Assembly: GCA_018907035.1 (NCBI GenBank)
Contig: JACCIC010000287.1
Location: 124,001-188,000 of the forward strand
Length of the DNA: 64,000 bases
Direction of reading: 5' to 3'
Source: Sycobia sp. Sy_11
Lineage: Eukaryota > Arthropoda > Insecta > Hymenoptera > Epichrysomallidae
Positions 11,180-21,960 of this stretch are shown here, one piece after another. Under the pieces are notes generated by a model. The model was given only the letters and a program-made list of their open reading frames with translations, did not search any database and was not told the origin of the DNA. Numbering within the stretch: the stretch's first letter is position 1; the number at the start of each line of letters is the position of its first letter. The position numbers were made by a program, and so were the translations under genes.

Positions 11180-11430
11180 GCGCGAATTTCAGCCAATCAA
11201 CGCAAGAAGAAGTAAAGCCTCTAATGCGCATGCCAGAGTTATCGCGGTACCGCCTGGTACCTTTGATGGTGTTAATTGCGTTGCACATGAGCGCAGCACC
11301 TAGCCTAACTTATACAGCTTATATTAGCCAATCAGAGTTGATTAAACAAAAACTCTTTCGCATTGTTCGGCGTTGTAAATTTGTAAAGGCTGTGTACCTA
11401 GTAATTTGAAATAATAAATAAAATCTACGT
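11180..11430 (+). promoter_or_regulatory. Promoter-like region with two CCAAT boxes
   Basis: This island of higher GC in AT-rich DNA holds AGCCAATCAACG at about 11191 and AGCCAATCAGAG at about 11327, both in the same orientation, plus an ATGCGCATGC palindrome at about 11223. It is followed by a leader that ends in a strong splice donor. The promoter role is inferred from these motifs and from the downstream gene model. It could also serve the minus-strand gene to the left. Confidence 0.35.
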
Positions 11431-11539
11431 GAAAAAAGAAAAGTTTAGGTAGAATATTTTATATTGCTGAACAAAACATTACCAGTGAAAAGTGTAGTTG
11501 AGAATAGGAATTCTCATTTTGAAATTTGAATTTTCTTAA
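11431..11539 (+). other. Putative non-coding first exon
   Basis: The segment ends at TTTTCTTAAG|GTGAGTATT, a near-consensus donor at 11540. No ATG in it is open through the next exon in the main frame. Its 5' limit is unknown. It pairs with the acceptor TTTTTTTTCAG at 12557-12567. Confidence 0.3.
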
Positions 11540-12285
11540 GGTGAGTATTAAATTTATTATTAAAAATCGAATATAAAAGCTAATGAAAAAGTTTATAACT
11601 TAAATAATACAAAAAGACGCTATTTTTCATTCTGCTAATTCATAGAAATTTAAAAAATTGTTATAAATTTAATAAAAATACATTTTAGAAAACTACAAAA
11701 AACTAATAATTTGTAAATATAATATACTTTCAACATAATAATAAGATTTTTTATCGAAAGAATTTTTCAGAAAGATCTAAGATTTTCCGTTATATTTTAG
11801 TTTTTCTTGCCAAACAAAATTTTATTTGAAAAAATAAATAATAATTTAATATACTAAATATTTCTTCAGCAGAGGAGAAGTAAATATTTAATTGCATTTA
11901 TTAAATTTTTTCTTAGTATAAAAACGCATATGGTATCTTTGCTTTCACAGTTGCAATTATATATTTTTATCTACACAAACGTAATAAATAAATACATTAT
12001 ATAGCATCTCACATTAAAAATAAATTTTTGTATTTTATAATAGAAAAATGTCACAGATTATGACGGGAGGAATCAAGATATCCGACATTCGCCCATATCA
12101 TGTCATACAATTTATAAATGTTGATAAATGTTGATCGCCTATCTATCAAACTTTATGATTATATACATATTGGAGTTCTTACTAATGTTGATGATTGTTT
12201 ATTTTTAAACAAATTTATAAAAATTTTTATAGGTCTTAGAGACATAGAGAGAGAGGGAAAGTGAGAAGGGGAGTGTGTAAAAGAC

Positions 12286-12286
<1 letters not shown>

Positions 12287-12350
<64 letters not shown>

Positions 12351-12358
12351 GAGAGAGA
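12287..12358. repeat. (GA)n microsatellite
   Basis: Long GA run with a single GATA interruption. The Ser-Leu open frames on the opposite strand are products of the repeat. Confidence 0.92.
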
Positions 12359-12567
12359 TGGTAAAGAGAGAGGAAGGTAGGTATTTCTGCAGCAAATCTG
12401 TACCTTTTTCTGTATATAGTGTACAAGCTGACAGGCTTACTGCTATAGATATATATATTCATAGTTTTAAACCCTTTTCTGTATTAACAGTTTTAATTTC
12501 TTTCTCTCGTTCTTTTGTTCTATTGGTTTTTTAAATAATCTCCACTGCTGTTAAAATTTTTTTTCAG

Positions 12568-12739
12568 AATGTATAAAATGAAGCTTTTGCGAAATTAGAG
12601 ATATTAAAAGAAAAAGAAACGGCTTTGACCTTCGAATCGGATGAAGATTCTCCAGAAGGAGAAAAAAGAGCTGCCGATGTAATTCACAGATTCGAGTTAA
12701 TGGCCCTATCAAATTCGATAAAAGACAAAATCTTGAGTG
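12568..12739 (+). CDS. First coding exon of an unidentified gene, frame broken near the start
   Basis: It begins after the acceptor TTTTTTTTCAG with AATGTATAAAATG, so an ATG lies at 12569. From 12577 a different frame is open and reads AFAKLEILKEKETALTFESD and then an acidic and polar stretch through HRFELMALSNSIKDKIL. It ends at a donor-like G|GTAATT. A one-base difference separates the ATG frame from the long frame, so this copy either carries a frameshift, has a sequence error, or starts elsewhere. I do not recognise the protein. The downstream exons keep consistent phase, which favours a real or recently real gene. Confidence 0.4.
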
Positions 12740-12812
12740 GTAATTGATTAAAAAATGATTCAACTAACAAAATATTGTATATATAATTATATATACAATA
12801 TGTATATATAAA

Positions 12813-12816
<4 letters not shown>

Positions 12817-12858
<42 letters not shown>
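12817..12858. repeat. (TA)n microsatellite
   Basis: TA run lying in the first intron of the + strand gene, right before the next coding stretch. Confidence 0.9.
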
Positions 12859-12866
<8 letters not shown>

Positions 12867-12867
<1 letters not shown>

Positions 12868-12967
12868 CCAAAAAAAAGAAAATTATTGAACAATGAAGTA
12901 GATTCTATATCGAACGAGTTTGATTCAGATGTACATCAGAAAGTACCATCGAATATTACTGTTAAGA
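12867..12967 (+). CDS. Second coding stretch of the unidentified + strand gene
   Basis: Open frame PKKRKLLNNEVDSISNEF and onward through DSDVHQKVPSNITVK, ending at A|GTAAGTAAA (donor after 12967, phase 1). PKKRK matches the classical nuclear-localisation signal pattern. The acceptor is not clear because a TA microsatellite directly precedes it, so the exact 5' limit is uncertain. Confidence 0.4.
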
Positions 12968-13041
12968 GTAAGTAAATTAAATTTTTAATATTTATACTTT
13001 AATGATGTTATTGATAATAAATAATAGATAATTAATTACAG

Positions 13042-13101
13042 AACATCAAACAATAGAATCTGTACAAAAAGAAAATTTTATTAATGATAAACTCATAACA
13101 A
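13042..13101 (+). CDS. Third exon of the unidentified + strand gene
   Basis: A 60-base exon lies between TTAATTACAG and A|GTAAGTAAT. It enters and leaves in phase 1 and reads KHQTIESVQKENFINDKLIT. Both splice sites are close to consensus. Confidence 0.5.
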
Positions 13102-13134
13102 GTAAGTAATTTAATTTAGTATATGCCACATAGC

Positions 13135-13560
13135 ATGAAAGGTTCCCGAAAGCTTCCTGGAAAATTCCAAGAAAGGTTCGGAACCTTCCATAAAGCGATC
13201 ATGTTATCTTCCGGAAATCAAGAAATGTCTGAGAAAATTTCCTGACAGAAAGCTACTCTGATACTTATATTAAGGGTTTATGGAACTTTTTAAGAAGCTA
13301 TCGTGTAATCTTCCGGGAAGCATAAAATATCCGAGAAAAGATCCTGATCGCAAGCTTCCCTGGAAGCTTATAATAAACTTTTGTGGAACTATCTAGAAAG
13401 CTACCATGGAATCATTCGAGAGACATGAAATGTCCGATAAAATTTCGTGACAGAAATCATCTTTGGAAGCTTACAATAATCTTTGATGAAATCTTTCAGG
13501 AAGCTTTCATGTGAGATTCCCGGAAGATGAAAATAATTTCTTGGAAACTATCTTAACACA
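13135..13560. repeat. 103-bp minisatellite inside an intron
   Basis: Diverged tandem units start at about 13198, 13300, 13403 and 13506, a constant period of 102-103 bp, with a partial unit before the first. Shared blocks are ATC(A/G)TGT.ATCTTCCGG, then GAAATGTC(T/C)GA and GGAACT...AGAAGCT. The array sits wholly within the intron 13102-13666. Confidence 0.8.
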
Positions 13561-13666
13561 TTCTGTGAATTTTATTATTGTCGCTTTCTGAATCTGACGT
13601 GGTTCATAATTTTCTTTTTTGTAATTGAGTGTATTATTATTTTAATTAACTTTTTATTTTTTGCAG

Positions 13667-13750
13667 ATCTAGATTCTTTATCTTTTCATCGTCACTTGCA
13701 TCGGTTAAATGATTTAAATTTAGCATTTTGGACTCACTTATTGGATCTAC
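13667..13750 (+). CDS. Fourth exon of the unidentified + strand gene
   Basis: An 84-base exon follows TTTTTTGCAG and ends at C|GTAAGAATC, phase 1 in and out. It reads LDSLSFHRHLHRLNDLNLAF and then WTHLLDL. It is an amphipathic, leucine- and histidine-rich segment with no domain I can name. Confidence 0.55.
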
Positions 13751-14035
13751 GTAAGAATCTATAAATATAAATATAAAAATCATTTTGCTCACATAAGTTT
13801 ACATACGTATTATTAACGATATAATATTTATTTTTTAAAATAAAGATATATTATTAATAACAGGTTTATTTTTTAATATTTGTTTTATATTTCAATGAAA
13901 TTTTTTTTCTCTTTATTGTTAGTGTCTAAATAGGTGATTCCTAATAAATTCTGTAATACTCAAAATTTCATAATAATTGTGTAATAATAATTGTGTAATA
14001 AAATTATGTTATATTTAAAATTCATACATTTTTAG

Positions 14036-14199
14036 TAATCATTAAGCATAGAAGAAATTTGATGGGGTTAGAAACCAGTGACAAAGAAATAACTACAGCA
14101 TTAAGTAACGTTCTATGTAATGCAATATCGTGGTACAAAAGTTCAAATTCCACGAAGATAAATTTACAAATTATCAAAACCAAAAGAAAACTGTTGTAA
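14036..14199 (+). CDS. Last coding exon of the unidentified + strand gene
   Basis: It follows ACATTTTTAG. The phase-1 carry-over gives a Leu codon, then IIKHRRNLMGLETSDKEITT and on through NAISWYKSSNSTKINLQ to TAA at 14197-14199. Another open stretch at about 14271-14352 (LELEDASDMDSNSSSFKK) follows CGAG|GTAATC-like sequence and may be a decayed or alternative exon. Together with the three preceding exons this gives a polar protein of roughly 150 residues or more. Function unknown. Confidence 0.5.
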
Positions 14200-14352
14200 T
14201 ATGTATCATACTGTGCATCCAAAAATAATTGCGACAGGTACGATCAACAATGGGGTTTTAAAACTCGATCGAGGTAATCTTGAATTAGAGGACGCATCAG
14301 ATATGGATTCCAATTCCAGCAGCTTCAAGAAAAGCTACATACAAAATTATTA

Positions 14353-15218
14353 ATAACAATAAGAATAATAATTCCGATTCAATTAGTATATTTATTAAAG
14401 TAATTATATATTAAAATACTATAAAATTATAGAAATCATTTATAGTTATTTTTTATAAGATAAATTTAGTGCTATAGTGTTTTTATAATTTTGTTATAAA
14501 TATATTGATTGTCATCTATCTAAATCATGTTTTTTTATTTAAATCTATTGTACTTTGTATCTTGACGCTATAAATTATAAGATTATGTAAATATAATTAT
14601 TTTGAATTTTCATAAGAATTTAACATAATAAATTTTATTTCAATAATAATATTTAGTCACATCATATGTCTATTTTTAATAGAGCATGAATTTTTAAAAT
14701 AATTATCCCTGATGCGAATAAATTAAATAAATTTATGCATGCGCATGTATATGCACGTACACGTGTATGTATGTGTGTGGGGGTGTCGCTTAATAAAATA
14801 TTATTTTCCGTTTAACTTGGTAGTAACTAAAAATAATTAATAAAAACTTATTGTATTCTATTTTAAAATATAGTTTAATCTAAATAGTTAAAACATATCT
14901 AGCTTCAACACAGTTTTTCTAGGTAGTGTATGATGCAGTTGGTTCACATAAGTTATGCTAGATATTAAATACCTAAAAAATAGGTTGAGAAAATGCATCT
15001 ATAAAACGGCCAAAATGACCGGAAAAAACGTTACATGTTAAGCTGATTACTACCAAAGTTCAATACCTTGTTACTAGGCACTTAGCATTTCTACCAGGGA
15101 TGTTTAAGTTGTAGTAAATTTTATAAAAATATATATAAATATAACTAATATTTATTGAGGAGCTAATTTCCCATATTTCACTTTGGTTATTAAATAATTT
15201 TAGTATTTTATGAATTAG
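14353..15218. other. AT-rich DNA, probably COQ6 intron
   Basis: A short CA/TG-rich patch lies at about 14735-14785. I see no upstream COQ6 exon here. The acceptor of the first visible COQ6 exon is at 15217-15218. Confidence 0.5.
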
Positions 15219-15326
15219 ATTGGCGCCGATGGTCAGAAATCAAAAGTGCGAAAATCAATGGGTGTTCAGTATATCGACTGGGATTATAACCAAATGGCAA
15301 TAGTCGCTACAGTAAAATTATCAGAG
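15219..15326 (+). CDS. COQ6: COQ6 exon with the DG motif
   Basis: A 36-codon exon lies between TATGAATTAG and GAG|GTACAT, phase 0 at both ends. It reads [20 protein letters not shown] and then [19 protein letters not shown]6 is the mitochondrial FAD-dependent monooxygenase needed for ring hydroxylation in ubiquinone synthesis, acting with the COQ complex on the matrix side of the inner membrane. IGADGxxSxVR is the DG motif of class A flavoprotein monooxygenases, and the following segment matches the conserved W-Y-Q-x-V-A-T block of COQ6. The exons coding for the N-terminal FAD-binding GxGxxG fold should lie upstream but were not found in the window. Confidence 0.9.
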
Positions 15327-15590
15327 GTACATATTTATTTACATATTTTTTAATTATAGGTATAAGTAAAATATATTTATGAGAGTATTGTTAAATGAAA
15401 AGATAAATTTAATTCTTTCTTTTGTATTAAAATATTTAATAGAAATTTTCTATATTTCTCTGAAACATATAAATCATAATAGTAATGCTTTATATATGAA
15501 CATTCGATGGATTGATAAAAAAATTCTTAATTTAAATATTTATGGTTGTAAAAATATGCTAATAATTTATGTATTCTTTTTTTCTTCTAG

Positions 15591-15653
15591 CCTACCGAAA
15601 ATATTGTAGCATGGCAAAGATTTTTACCTACTGGTCCAGTAGCACTTTTACCC
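15591..15653 (+). CDS. COQ6: COQ6 exon (WQRFLPTGP block)
   Basis: A 21-codon exon follows TTTCTTCTAG and ends at CCC|GTAAGTTT, phase 0 at both ends. It reads [20 protein letters not shown] followed by P. The block A-W-Q-R-F-L-P-x-G-P-x-A-L-L-P is a hallmark of COQ6/UbiH-type hydroxylases. The intron before it is 264 bp. The one after it appears to be about 40.9 kb. The next residues expected in COQ6 (LTDSLSSLVWST) are found only at 56524. Confidence 0.93.
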
Positions 15654-16195
15654 GTAAGTTTCACTCCTGATCAACTTCAAATATACTTACAGTAATATTA
15701 TATTTTATATTAGATTTAAATTTATTTTAATTATATTAGGTTTAAAGTATGATATAAGTTATATAATATAAAGTAATATCATATAAAGCAATATAATATA
15801 TAAGTTAAATATAAACACATATACACATACTACGTACATGTATAGTCGCATACATGAATTTTCCATCAATGCAATAATATTTATATTATCAATTATTTCT
15901 AATAATGGAAAAGAAAATAAGCTGTTTACATTTTTATATGCTTAATTTTATGTTAATGTAATTTTTAATTTTATTTTAAGCTGCTATTTCGCTAATAAAA
16001 AATCATTCTTACTACCCAAGCTTAACTAATAATATGCATATACAAATATAGATACCTATTATTCAACATACAATGTTAATATTTAAACCTCCTTTTAATA
16101 GATTAATTATCTAATTCACTTCAATTGACTATATATTATACATCAATAAGTTCTGATATTATGAATTATACTTATGTCGACTGTTTTGAATTAAT

Positions 16196-16327
16196 TTAAT
16201 AAATTTAATGATATAAAATGTCAGTTTAGTCCTTCACGATGAACCAATCTGCTTCAAAGCGTCGGACATTTAAGGTAAATTTAAGTTTAAGGTGACTGAG
16301 CAGTCGTTCTTTGTCCAAAATGTGAGA
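16196..16327. mobile_element. Partial copy of the fold-back MITE family
   Basis: The sequence GGACATTTAAGGTAAATTTAAG followed by a TGAGCAGTCGTTCTTTGTCC-like stretch resembles the arms of the copies at 32.2 and 35.1 kb (GGACATCTAAAGTAAATTTAA, CAGTCAGGTTGTCC). Only one arm is recognisable. Confidence 0.4.
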
Positions 16328-16450
16328 TGTTATTATAAAAACATGGTTATATATCCTTTATTTAAAGTATCGTCCATGGGAAGCTATAACTTTTTCTCAT
16401 CTTTCTGGTAATTTATAAATTACGGACCTTTCTTTCGATTCCTAAAACGT
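16328..16450 (-). pseudogene. 3' end fragment of a mariner (family C)
   Basis: Read on the minus strand it encodes VIYKLPER, a stop, then EKVIASHGRYFK and TAA, the usual C-terminus of mauritiana-type mariners. It is followed by the same 3' UTR (ATAACCATGTTTT) as the fuller copy at 50513-51759. The catalytic core is missing. Confidence 0.6.
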
Positions 16451-16689
16451 AAGCGCGGCCGCCTCGTGACTCATTACAATATATATCTACCACTAAAATT
16501 TTCAAATATTGCTTAAATACATACAGGCTTTATAGACTCACTGGGAACAAAAACTTATAATACCAAGAGTCCGTCAAATGGTAGCACCATGTCTACAAAA
16601 CATCACTATTCACACATATCGGCCTGCATTATCATATAATCAATTTATTTTGTGTATAGGACAATTAGCAGTTCAGTTAAAAAATTAAA

Positions 16690-16822
16690 TAATGAGCAGC
16701 TGTACTTTAAATTATATAGTTTAATTTAGTTTAATATAGTTTAGTTTAATATAGTTTAGTTTAATATAGTTTAGTTTAATATAGTTTAATTTAATTTATA
16801 TAGTTTAATATAGTTTAATAAT
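16690..16822. repeat. 15-bp tandem repeat (TTTAGTTTAATATAG)
   Basis: Several consecutive units of AGTTTAGTTTAATAT with minor variants. Confidence 0.85.
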
Positions 16823-16859
16823 AGCAAAAATTTTATAGTTCTATATTTTACTAAGTCAG

Positions 16860-17850
16860 GCAATTAAGTAATGCGATCGATTTTATTTCTCGGCCTTTGG
16901 TAACACTGCGAACCTGTAACTCCGTCACCGTAATCGTAGGTCCCTACTCTCTCGATTGAGACCTTGACGACTCTTGTACGATCATTTCTTTGCCAGCTGT
17001 TTAGTATTTTGTAACAATGCGCGAACAGTGCATGTCACGAAAGTGGACAGAGAAATTTAGAGCATCGGTGCGCGATAAAATTTTCTGCGAAACTCGGCAA
17101 AACCGCAACAGAAACTTATAATAGAAATGCTTAAAGTGTATGGTAGTGATTCCCTGAGTCGTAGCCAGGTGCTTCGGTGACATGCCGATTTTAAAAAAGG
17201 CCATGAGAGCGTCAAAAACGAGGCGCGGAGCGGAAGGCCGCGTCCGCGACCTTGTTCGTCAAGACCGGCGACTAACCATCCGAATGTTGGCTGACGAGTT
17301 GAATATTAACCGGGAAACAGTTCGAAAGATTTTAACCGAAGATTCCGCCATGAAAAAGTTGTGCGCGAAGATGGTATGGAATAACCTTTCAGATGAGTAA
17401 AACGCTTACCAAATGAATATCGCTCAAGATTGTCTCGAGCAGGTTGAAAGTGTTCCTAATCTTCTCGATCAAGTTCTTACTGTTGATAAAAGTTAGTTCT
17501 TTCAATATGACCCCAAACCTAAACGATAAAACCAACAGTGGCTCTCCAAGTGGAGTACCAAGGCCAAGGAAGGCGAGGATGAGCAAGTCCAAAGTGAAAA
17601 CCATGTTCAATTGCTTTTTCGGCAGCGAAGGGGTGGTTCACAAAGAGTTTGTACCACCTGGACAAATCGTAAATCAAGTTTTCTATAGCAACATGTTCGA
17701 AAAATACAAAAAAGGGTGCTCAGAGTGCTTTCAGAGATCGCGAAGACTTCGTTCCAGAATTGTTACGAAAACTGAAATACTCGCTGGAATAAGTTTATAG
17801 ATGAGGGCGGGGGGTACTTTGAAGGGGATCGCAGCGTTGTACGTTAATTT
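16860..17850 (+). pseudogene. Mariner-like transposase remnant, family D
   Basis: A 5' untranslated part (16860-17015) matches the inverted fragment at 23994-24162. An ATG at 17017 opens MREQCMSRKWTEKFRAS. The next frame carries the second DNA-binding region (LADELNINRETVRKIL, 17290-17340), then CAKMVWNNLSDE. The first catalytic block is LLDQVLTVDKSWFFQYDP (about 17455-17520), where VTGDE has become LTVDK. VHKEFVPPGQIVNQVFY follows near 17636-17690. Frames shift at least three times. After RSRRLRSRIV the sequence jumps to GGGYFEGD-like C-terminal coding, so the segment with the second and third catalytic aspartates is deleted. Confidence 0.8.
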
Positions 17851-19002
17851 AGAAACGCTAATTTACCATAATATTAAACTAAAATTTTTATAATAAATAT
17901 AAAAAAATATTATTGTATGGTAATGTAAACATTTAAAATACTAAATAAAGTTATCCCAAGTTGAAATATAAAAGCAATCTTATAATTCCATTAAAAAATA
18001 CCGAATAGAAGGTTTCAATAGTTTTTTAAGTTCTATATTTGCACCAATAATATGCATTGAAATTCGTAGAAATATCTCAAATATTGATATTTCAAAAATT
18101 ATTTTTCTACGGTCAGTGTACTGTGTATTTCGAAAACTTTTAGAAAATTTTTGTGTGATGTGATGATATTATATGTCAATATTATTAATATGAAATTTTG
18201 ATCAATCCTATATCTTGACCTAAAATTCCTCCAAGTACAACATTATGGGATTGGAAAAATTACAGATTTCTAGCATAAATTCATATTATATTAATTAATT
18301 TATATACTAATTTATATTTAAATATTGAATACATGCAGAGATAAAAATATAAAGGTAACTATACTCAACTATCATGACTTAAAATTGGGTAAATCTTAGA
18401 ATGAAAAATATACTCGAAGTATCCTTAGTTTGGGCTAGATCTTAGTCAGTAATACGGATGATTTCCTCATGTAGGTAATATTCGCAAGATCCAAGTTAGG
18501 TTTCCCTACCATCATCAAATAATCTTCTTATATTAATTCTTTTTTTCTCAGTTCTATTCAGATGATTTCGTTAAATTTTACTGAAGCTTGAAAGAAATAT
18601 GTGTTTTCTATAATTGAAATTTTTAAAGTAGGAATATTAAGGAAACTATTATATTTTCTTATCTGAATGATTGTTTTCTAACCTCAACCTAGTAAGATTT
18701 CCGTAACTTTTACATATTTTGTAAAGAATGGTGTATTTTGTAAACGGAATCTATCAAGTAAGAGAATTAAGGAAATAGATAGGCTTTATATTTTGATTCA
18801 AGTTACGTTTCCTTAACATTTTTGAATATTGGATAAAACGATTGGAAAAAAAGTATTTTCTAGTCGAAATGAAAAAATATTGGAAAAAAAGTATTTTCTA
18901 GTCGGAACCGCACAAGTACAAAAATTAAGCAAAGGTTTTGGTTTTCTACCAATAATCTAGCCAGACTCTCTTAATTTTTGTCATTTACTCGTATATTATA
19001 TA
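17851..19002. other. AT-rich DNA; contains a 42-bp tandem duplication
   Basis: No gene seen. GGAAAAAAAGTATTTTCTAG occurs twice about 42 bp apart at 18843-18905, a small tandem duplication. Confidence 0.5.
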
Positions 19003-19881
19003 TTAGGAGGCGAACTTAGTTTCCGATCTTTTTTAACATAAAAAAGCATTTATCATGAAAATTGGATACACGTAAGCTTAATCAAAAAAATGTCTTTTCG
19101 TCATTTTCTACTATTTTGTCCCATCTTTCTCGCGATATGACGATATCGTGGCGAAAGAACGATGGTGGTTTCACGGCGATCCAATCATCCATAAATTCTC
19201 GCACTTCTTAAATATATTGGAAGTGCGTATCGATAAGGTCGTGCTGTATCGATCTGCATATATGGTAATCGGAAGACGCTATGTCTGGCGACTCCTCTGG
19301 GTGCGGCAATTTTTTCCATACTTTTGGCCGTGGATGTTCCGTTTTGGTGTCAATGTGGACGGTTGGCCTAGGTCAACCCATTACTTTTTGCGCTTAGAAT
19401 TGTCATAGTAGACCCACTTTTTATCACCAGACATAATACATCACAGAAAACTCTTCTTTTTTTGCCTGGCAAGCAAAGACAGTACGATTTTGTATCGATT
19501 CATTATGGCACTTTCGGTCAAATCGTCGGGCATCCATTTCCCTTCTTTATGAATCTTTTCCATCGCGTGTAAACATTTACCAACTGCTCTTTCACTGACT
19601 CCTAACTTATTAGCGACTTCTTTCTGCGTTTCAGCTGAGTTTTCGTCCAATAATGCTTGCAATTCATTATCTTCAAACTTTTTCGGTTGTCCAGAACGTT
19701 CTTTGTCATTAATATCAGTATCTCCACTTCTAAATCGCTGAAACAATTCTTTACATGTTGTAAACGATGGAACTTCTTCGCCATAATATTCTTGAAGCAA
19801 TCGATAAGTTTCTGCTACACCTTTTTTCAAATCAAAATAGTGTAAAAGGACATGTCCAAAACATGATTTATCACGATTCAT
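19003..19881 (-). pseudogene. Mariner-like transposase remnant, family E, internally deleted
   Basis: On the minus strand the N-terminal 146 codons are open (19881 to 19441): HYFDLKKGVAETYRLLQEYY, then SDxDINDKERSGQPKKFED and GKWMPDDL in place of WVPHEL. The first catalytic block MSGDKKWVYYDNSKRKK lies at 19433-19384. Coding then jumps to SPDIASSDYH and resumes through WDKIVENDEKTFF with a stop at 19084-19082. The missing part includes the second aspartate. A probable 3' inverted repeat TTAGGAGGCGAACTTAG starts at 19003 after a TA. This family is related to, but distinct from, the intact copies. Confidence 0.82.
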
Positions 19882-20049
19882 TTTTCACTGATCAAAAAAT
19901 TATAATGTTTACACAAGTTATGGCGCCTATTAACTTAATTTTATTGCTACATGCCAAAACTAAAAAATAAATACTACATCAGAAACATGTGACTTTTCAT
20001 ATTACTTATATCATTATCTCAGCGATATATAGTGGCTAAAAATGTTGAT

Positions 20050-20655
20050 AATTTATCAGAACGTGGCTCGATAAAAAAAGTGGACAAAAAAGATGAAGAA
20101 CAAATCTGTTTTCGCGGAATCCTGCCTTAACAATGAGGCAAGGACAAGTAAAATTAATGGCAAAAGTTTAGATACATCGTACGAAATTATCCGAACTCAT
20201 TTTCCTACTCATGGCCTGAAATGGCGCAAAACAATGAAGAAGCCTTTGTTGACTGAAAAACATGTGACAATGCGACTCGCTTGAGCGCATGAGTATATTG
20301 ATAAAGATTTTGAAAATGTCATTTTTATTTATGAATGTTCTATATGGACACGTTGTGACCTCACGCGAGCTTGGTCAACTTCTACCAATAGGCTTGTTGA
20401 GCGGACCGTAAAACACGGAATAAAGGTGACAACCTAAATGCCGAAAAAATGATAAAAATCTATAAAATGGCTTTACTGCCATCTGCCAAATGATGGTTCA
20501 TCAAAAAAAATGAAGATTGGATTTTGCAGGAGAACAATGATTCTGAACACCACAGTAAGCTCTGTACTGAGTGGAAGACTCAATCTAGCATTGTTACATT
20601 GGATTGGCCGTCGCAGCCGCCCAATGCAAACCCTATTGAAAATATATTAAACAGG
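20050..20655 (+). pseudogene. Tc1-like transposase remnant
   Basis: Coding pieces in changing frames include GLKWRKTMKKPLLTEKHVTM at 20216-20275, then DFENVIFIYECSIWT (second block with the V-I-F-D-E core altered), WILQENNDSEHHSKLC and LDWPSQPPNANPIENI near 20518-20645. The last two match the HNDPKHxS and WPSQSPDLNPIENxW blocks of Tc1-family DD34E enzymes. Several in-frame stops mark it as dead. It runs into a TA microsatellite on its right. Confidence 0.8.
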
Positions 20656-20680
20656 GCATATATTAAACAGAATATATAAC

Positions 20681-20681
<1 letters not shown>

Positions 20682-20723
<42 letters not shown>
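20682..20723. repeat. (TA)n microsatellite
   Basis: TA run directly after the Tc1 remnant. Confidence 0.92.
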
Positions 20724-20727
<4 letters not shown>

Positions 20728-21119
20728 GAAATGAATTTTAAGAAAATTACTATCATTTAATGATAAAATAATGTAAAAAGCTTAAAAATTGAAACATAAT
20801 GGAAATTTTTAAATTTTTATTTGAAATATATATGTTTCAAAAATAGAAAGCAAATATTTATTGGAAGCAAGGAAATATGTACGGACTTAATTTAATTAAT
20901 TTTTGCTTTCTATTCAATATTATTATTTATATATTTTTCCACATACTAATTCTTCTTCATGTTTCGGTTATTGGTGAGACAAAATGGAATAAAATTTCAA
21001 CTTCAAATAAAAACGTTTTTAGACTGTCCTTATTTATTATAACTCCCGAAGAATCTGAAATAAAACGTATTACTAAAAATAAATTAGATTAAAAATAAAA
21101 AAATTAAATAATAATAAAA

Positions 21120-21240
21120 TCTGTAATAAGTCTAACAGTCATTACTTTAGTTAGTATATTATAGTATAAAGACTTTAAGACCGATAAAAATATTTATTAA
21201 TTTAATATGATATAGTTAAATATTTTTAATAGAATCCTAA
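21120..21240. mobile_element. Terminal fragment of the fold-back MITE family
   Basis: It contains AAGACCGATAAAAATATTTATTAATTTAATAT, cut here to the motif AAGACCGATAAAAATATTT, which matches the outer ends at 32.45, 39.1 and 42.68 kb (AAGACCAATGAAAATATTT). Confidence 0.5.
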
Positions 21241-21960
21241 ATAATATAGCACATTGCGACGAGCACATAGACTCGCGTAAATTATTATATTATATTCAAC
21301 TCGCGAACCGCTGAACTCGCGAAGTCACGAGCGGCGCGGGGGAAAGCGCCAGCAGCACTGCGAAGATGCGCAAGCGCTTTAGGACCTCAGGCGGCTCGAA
21401 AAGCAGCGGCGAGCGAGACGACCAGGCGGGGTACGGTGCGGTAAGGGGAGAGCGAGCGCTCTCTCCCAAATATCAAATAGAGCCGCGGTGACTGCAAGAT
21501 TTCAGTGTGCCAGTGGCCTCGAGGCTGACTAATCAAGGGGGATCTGTTGTCGGCGCGATAGCCGGCAATAAGTCTTAGCATAATCAGAGCGCGGGGCGCG
21601 ATCGCATAATAAAGAAATAGATTGAAATATTATTAGAATTTATAATACGCTCACGCGGAGCGTTAAATTTATGTAAAATTATAAATGTAAATATTATCTT
21701 TCTTTTGTTAAATCATAAAGGAAATGTTTTATGATTTATTGTTACAGCGGACAACGGCGAACGGCCAATTGACATAGAAGCCGAAACAGCGGCTGGCATA
21801 GCGGCGCCGAAAGATTTATAATGTTGTTAAATTTTAATATTTAATTTATTAATAAAGATTTTTTATAGTTTTTTTTGTAAGCCAGTTGGATTTATTTGCC
21901 GTCCAAATCCCAGCAACGGCGTTAAAAGGAAATAGAATACGGGAAAAAATCCAATTCAAA
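21241..21960. other. GC-rich island in AT-rich DNA, possible retroelement LTR
   Basis: CpG-rich from 21300 to 21600, with GAGCGCTCTCTCCC and many ACTCGCGAA motifs. At 21845-21870 there is AATAAAGATTTTTTATAG, a poly(A)-signal-like site. Base composition contrasts with both sides. There is no convincing ORF. I infer an LTR or untranslated part of a retroelement but cannot prove ends. Confidence 0.3.

Noticed and set aside
12159..12462. Ser-Leu rich open frames on the minus strand
   Set aside because: They translate a (GA)n/(CT)n microsatellite. The same applies at 34149-34407, 38446-38773, 44548-44931 and 53075-53454.
13135..13560. CRISPR-like array
   Set aside because: The units are long, diverged tandem copies without separate spacers, in a eukaryotic intron.
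15379..15609. 76-codon ORF overlapping the second COQ6 exon
   Set aside because: It reads through the intron in a frame different from COQ6 and has no homology.
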